Under the pieces are notes generated by a model that saw nothing but the letters and a program-made list of their open reading frames with translations, was not told where the DNA came from and did no database searches. 64,000 nucleotides of DNA, from assembly GCA_017482005.1 (NCBI GenBank), contig JAFUOI010000001.1, positions 124,001 to 188,000 on the forward strand, in the 5' to 3' direction. Position numbers and translations under genes: made by a program. Shown piece after piece: positions 63,372 to 64,000 of this stretch (the first letter of the stretch is position 1; each line of letters opens with the position of its first letter). Source of the stretch: Lachnospiraceae bacterium (GTDB taxonomy: Bacteria > Bacillota_A > Clostridia > Lachnospirales > Lachnospiraceae).

Positions 63372-64000
63372 ATGGAAGAAAAGAAAACAGAACTGAAAAT
63401 GATTAAAATGTCAGAAGTACAGTCACAGGAGATAGAGTGGCTTTGGTATCCGTTCATTCCTTATGGAAAACTGACAATCGTTCAAGGTGATCCGGGAGAC
63501 GGAAAGACAACCTTGATACTTAATATTGCTGCCAAGTTGTCTAGGGGAGAGGGGATAGATGCTGATATGAAACTCACGCAGCCAATGAACATTATTTATC
63601 AGACAGCAGAGGACGGTCTTGCGGATACGGTAAAGCCGAGGCTTGAAAATGCAGGGGCTGATTGTGAAAAGATAGTGGTGATTGATGAAAGTGATAAGTC
63701 TCTTTCTATGTCGGATGAAAGACTGGAAGAGGCCATTATCCGGACCGGAGCAAGAATGCTGATTTTGGACCCGATACAAGCCTATTTGGGCGGTGGAATG
63801 GATATGAATAGGGCGAATGAGGCAAGAGGGGTAACAAAGCAGCTGGGAGCATTAGCGGAGAAGTATAAGTGTGCCATTATTCTTATCGGTCATATGAATA
63901 AGGCATCCGGCAATAAGGCAGCTTACAGAGGTATGGGTTCCATTGATTTCTTTGCAGTGGCAAGGAGTGTGCTGCTGGTTGGCAGAGTGGAAGGAGAACC
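63372..64000 (+). CDS. AAA/RepA-like ATPase, 3' end outside window
   Basis: The frame is open for 209 codons to the right edge. It shows an RecA-like ATPase of the AAA_25/RepA type: WLWYPFIPYGKLTIVQGDPGDGKTTLILNIAAKL (Walker A GDPGDGKTT), IIYQTAEDGLADTVKPRLENAGAD, MLILDPIQAYLGGGMDMN (Walker B), IILIGHMNKASGNKAAYRGMGSIDF. Such proteins are found just after the integrase in many Clostridia integrative and mobilisable elements and help replication of the excised form. AAAGGAGGACTTT precedes the ATG. Confidence 0.85.
   Translation, partial: MEEKKTELKMIKMSEVQSQEIEWLWYPFIPYGKLTIVQGDPGDGKTTLILNIAAKLSRGEGIDADMKLTQPMNIIYQTAEDGLADTVKPRLENAGADCEKIVVIDESDKSLSMSDERLEEAIIRTGARMLILDPIQAYLGGGMDMNRANEARGVTKQLGALAEKYKCAIILIGHMNKASGNKAAYRGMGSIDFFAVARSVLLVGRVEGE

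Overview
The window looks like a chromosome segment of a motile, Gram-positive, low-GC Clostridia bacterium. It is most likely a Lachnospiraceae member of the Roseburia/Agathobacter/Lachnospira type. The reasons are the flgM-to-fliS late flagellar cluster with fliW and csrA, two short 272-residue flagellins, DUF4422 and DUF3880/CgeB-type glycosyltransferases, sortase-anchored Cna-B-like surface protein, and the rpmG-secE-nusG-rplKA-rplJL-rpoBC-rpsLG-fusA-tuf order. No rRNA or tRNA gene was recognised, so the species is not fixed.

Layout. 1-2.6 kb: the end of a PAP2 phosphatase, an Rpn-type nuclease and an HTH-Uma2 protein. 2.8-14.9 kb: flagellar late genes on the + strand (flgM, flgN, two flgK paralogues, flgL, fliW, csrA, flaG, fliD, fliS, a FliT-like protein, two flagellins). 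Sigma-28-type promoters lie before flgM and before each flagellin, and CsrA-type AAGGA hairpins lie in both flagellin leaders. 14.9-31.9 kb: a glycosylation island of about ten glycosyltransferases in mixed orientations, with UDP-galactopyranose mutase, a CMP-sugar synthetase-HAD fusion, a methyltransferase and an acyl-CoA carboxyltransferase; it probably decorates flagellin. 32-33.3 kb: an orphan FliD-like protein. 33.6-42.7 kb: a class B-like sortase overlapping the gene for a 2754-residue surface protein with about twelve tandem repeats and an LVKTG anchor.

42.7-43.4 kb: a gene-free segment bounded by inverted repeats. Inside it is the most unusual signal of the window: an array of 8-base TTACGGTC/GACCGTAA sites in alternating orientation with an exact 52-bp period, unrelated spacers and helical phasing. 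43.5-60.9 kb: the transcription/translation core operons, with a CapA-like gene inserted between rplA and rplJ, an L10 leader, and a repeat element inserted between rpsL and rpsG. 60.9-64 kb: the left part of an integrative element next to tuf (XRE repressor with four operators, excisionase-like protein, tyrosine integrase, AAA ATPase cut by the window edge).

Two families of small palindromic repeats are scattered between genes. One has two copies with unrelated but self-complementary outer arms around a shared core. The other has three REP-like copies, two of them a 92-bp tandem duplication inside the glycosylation island.
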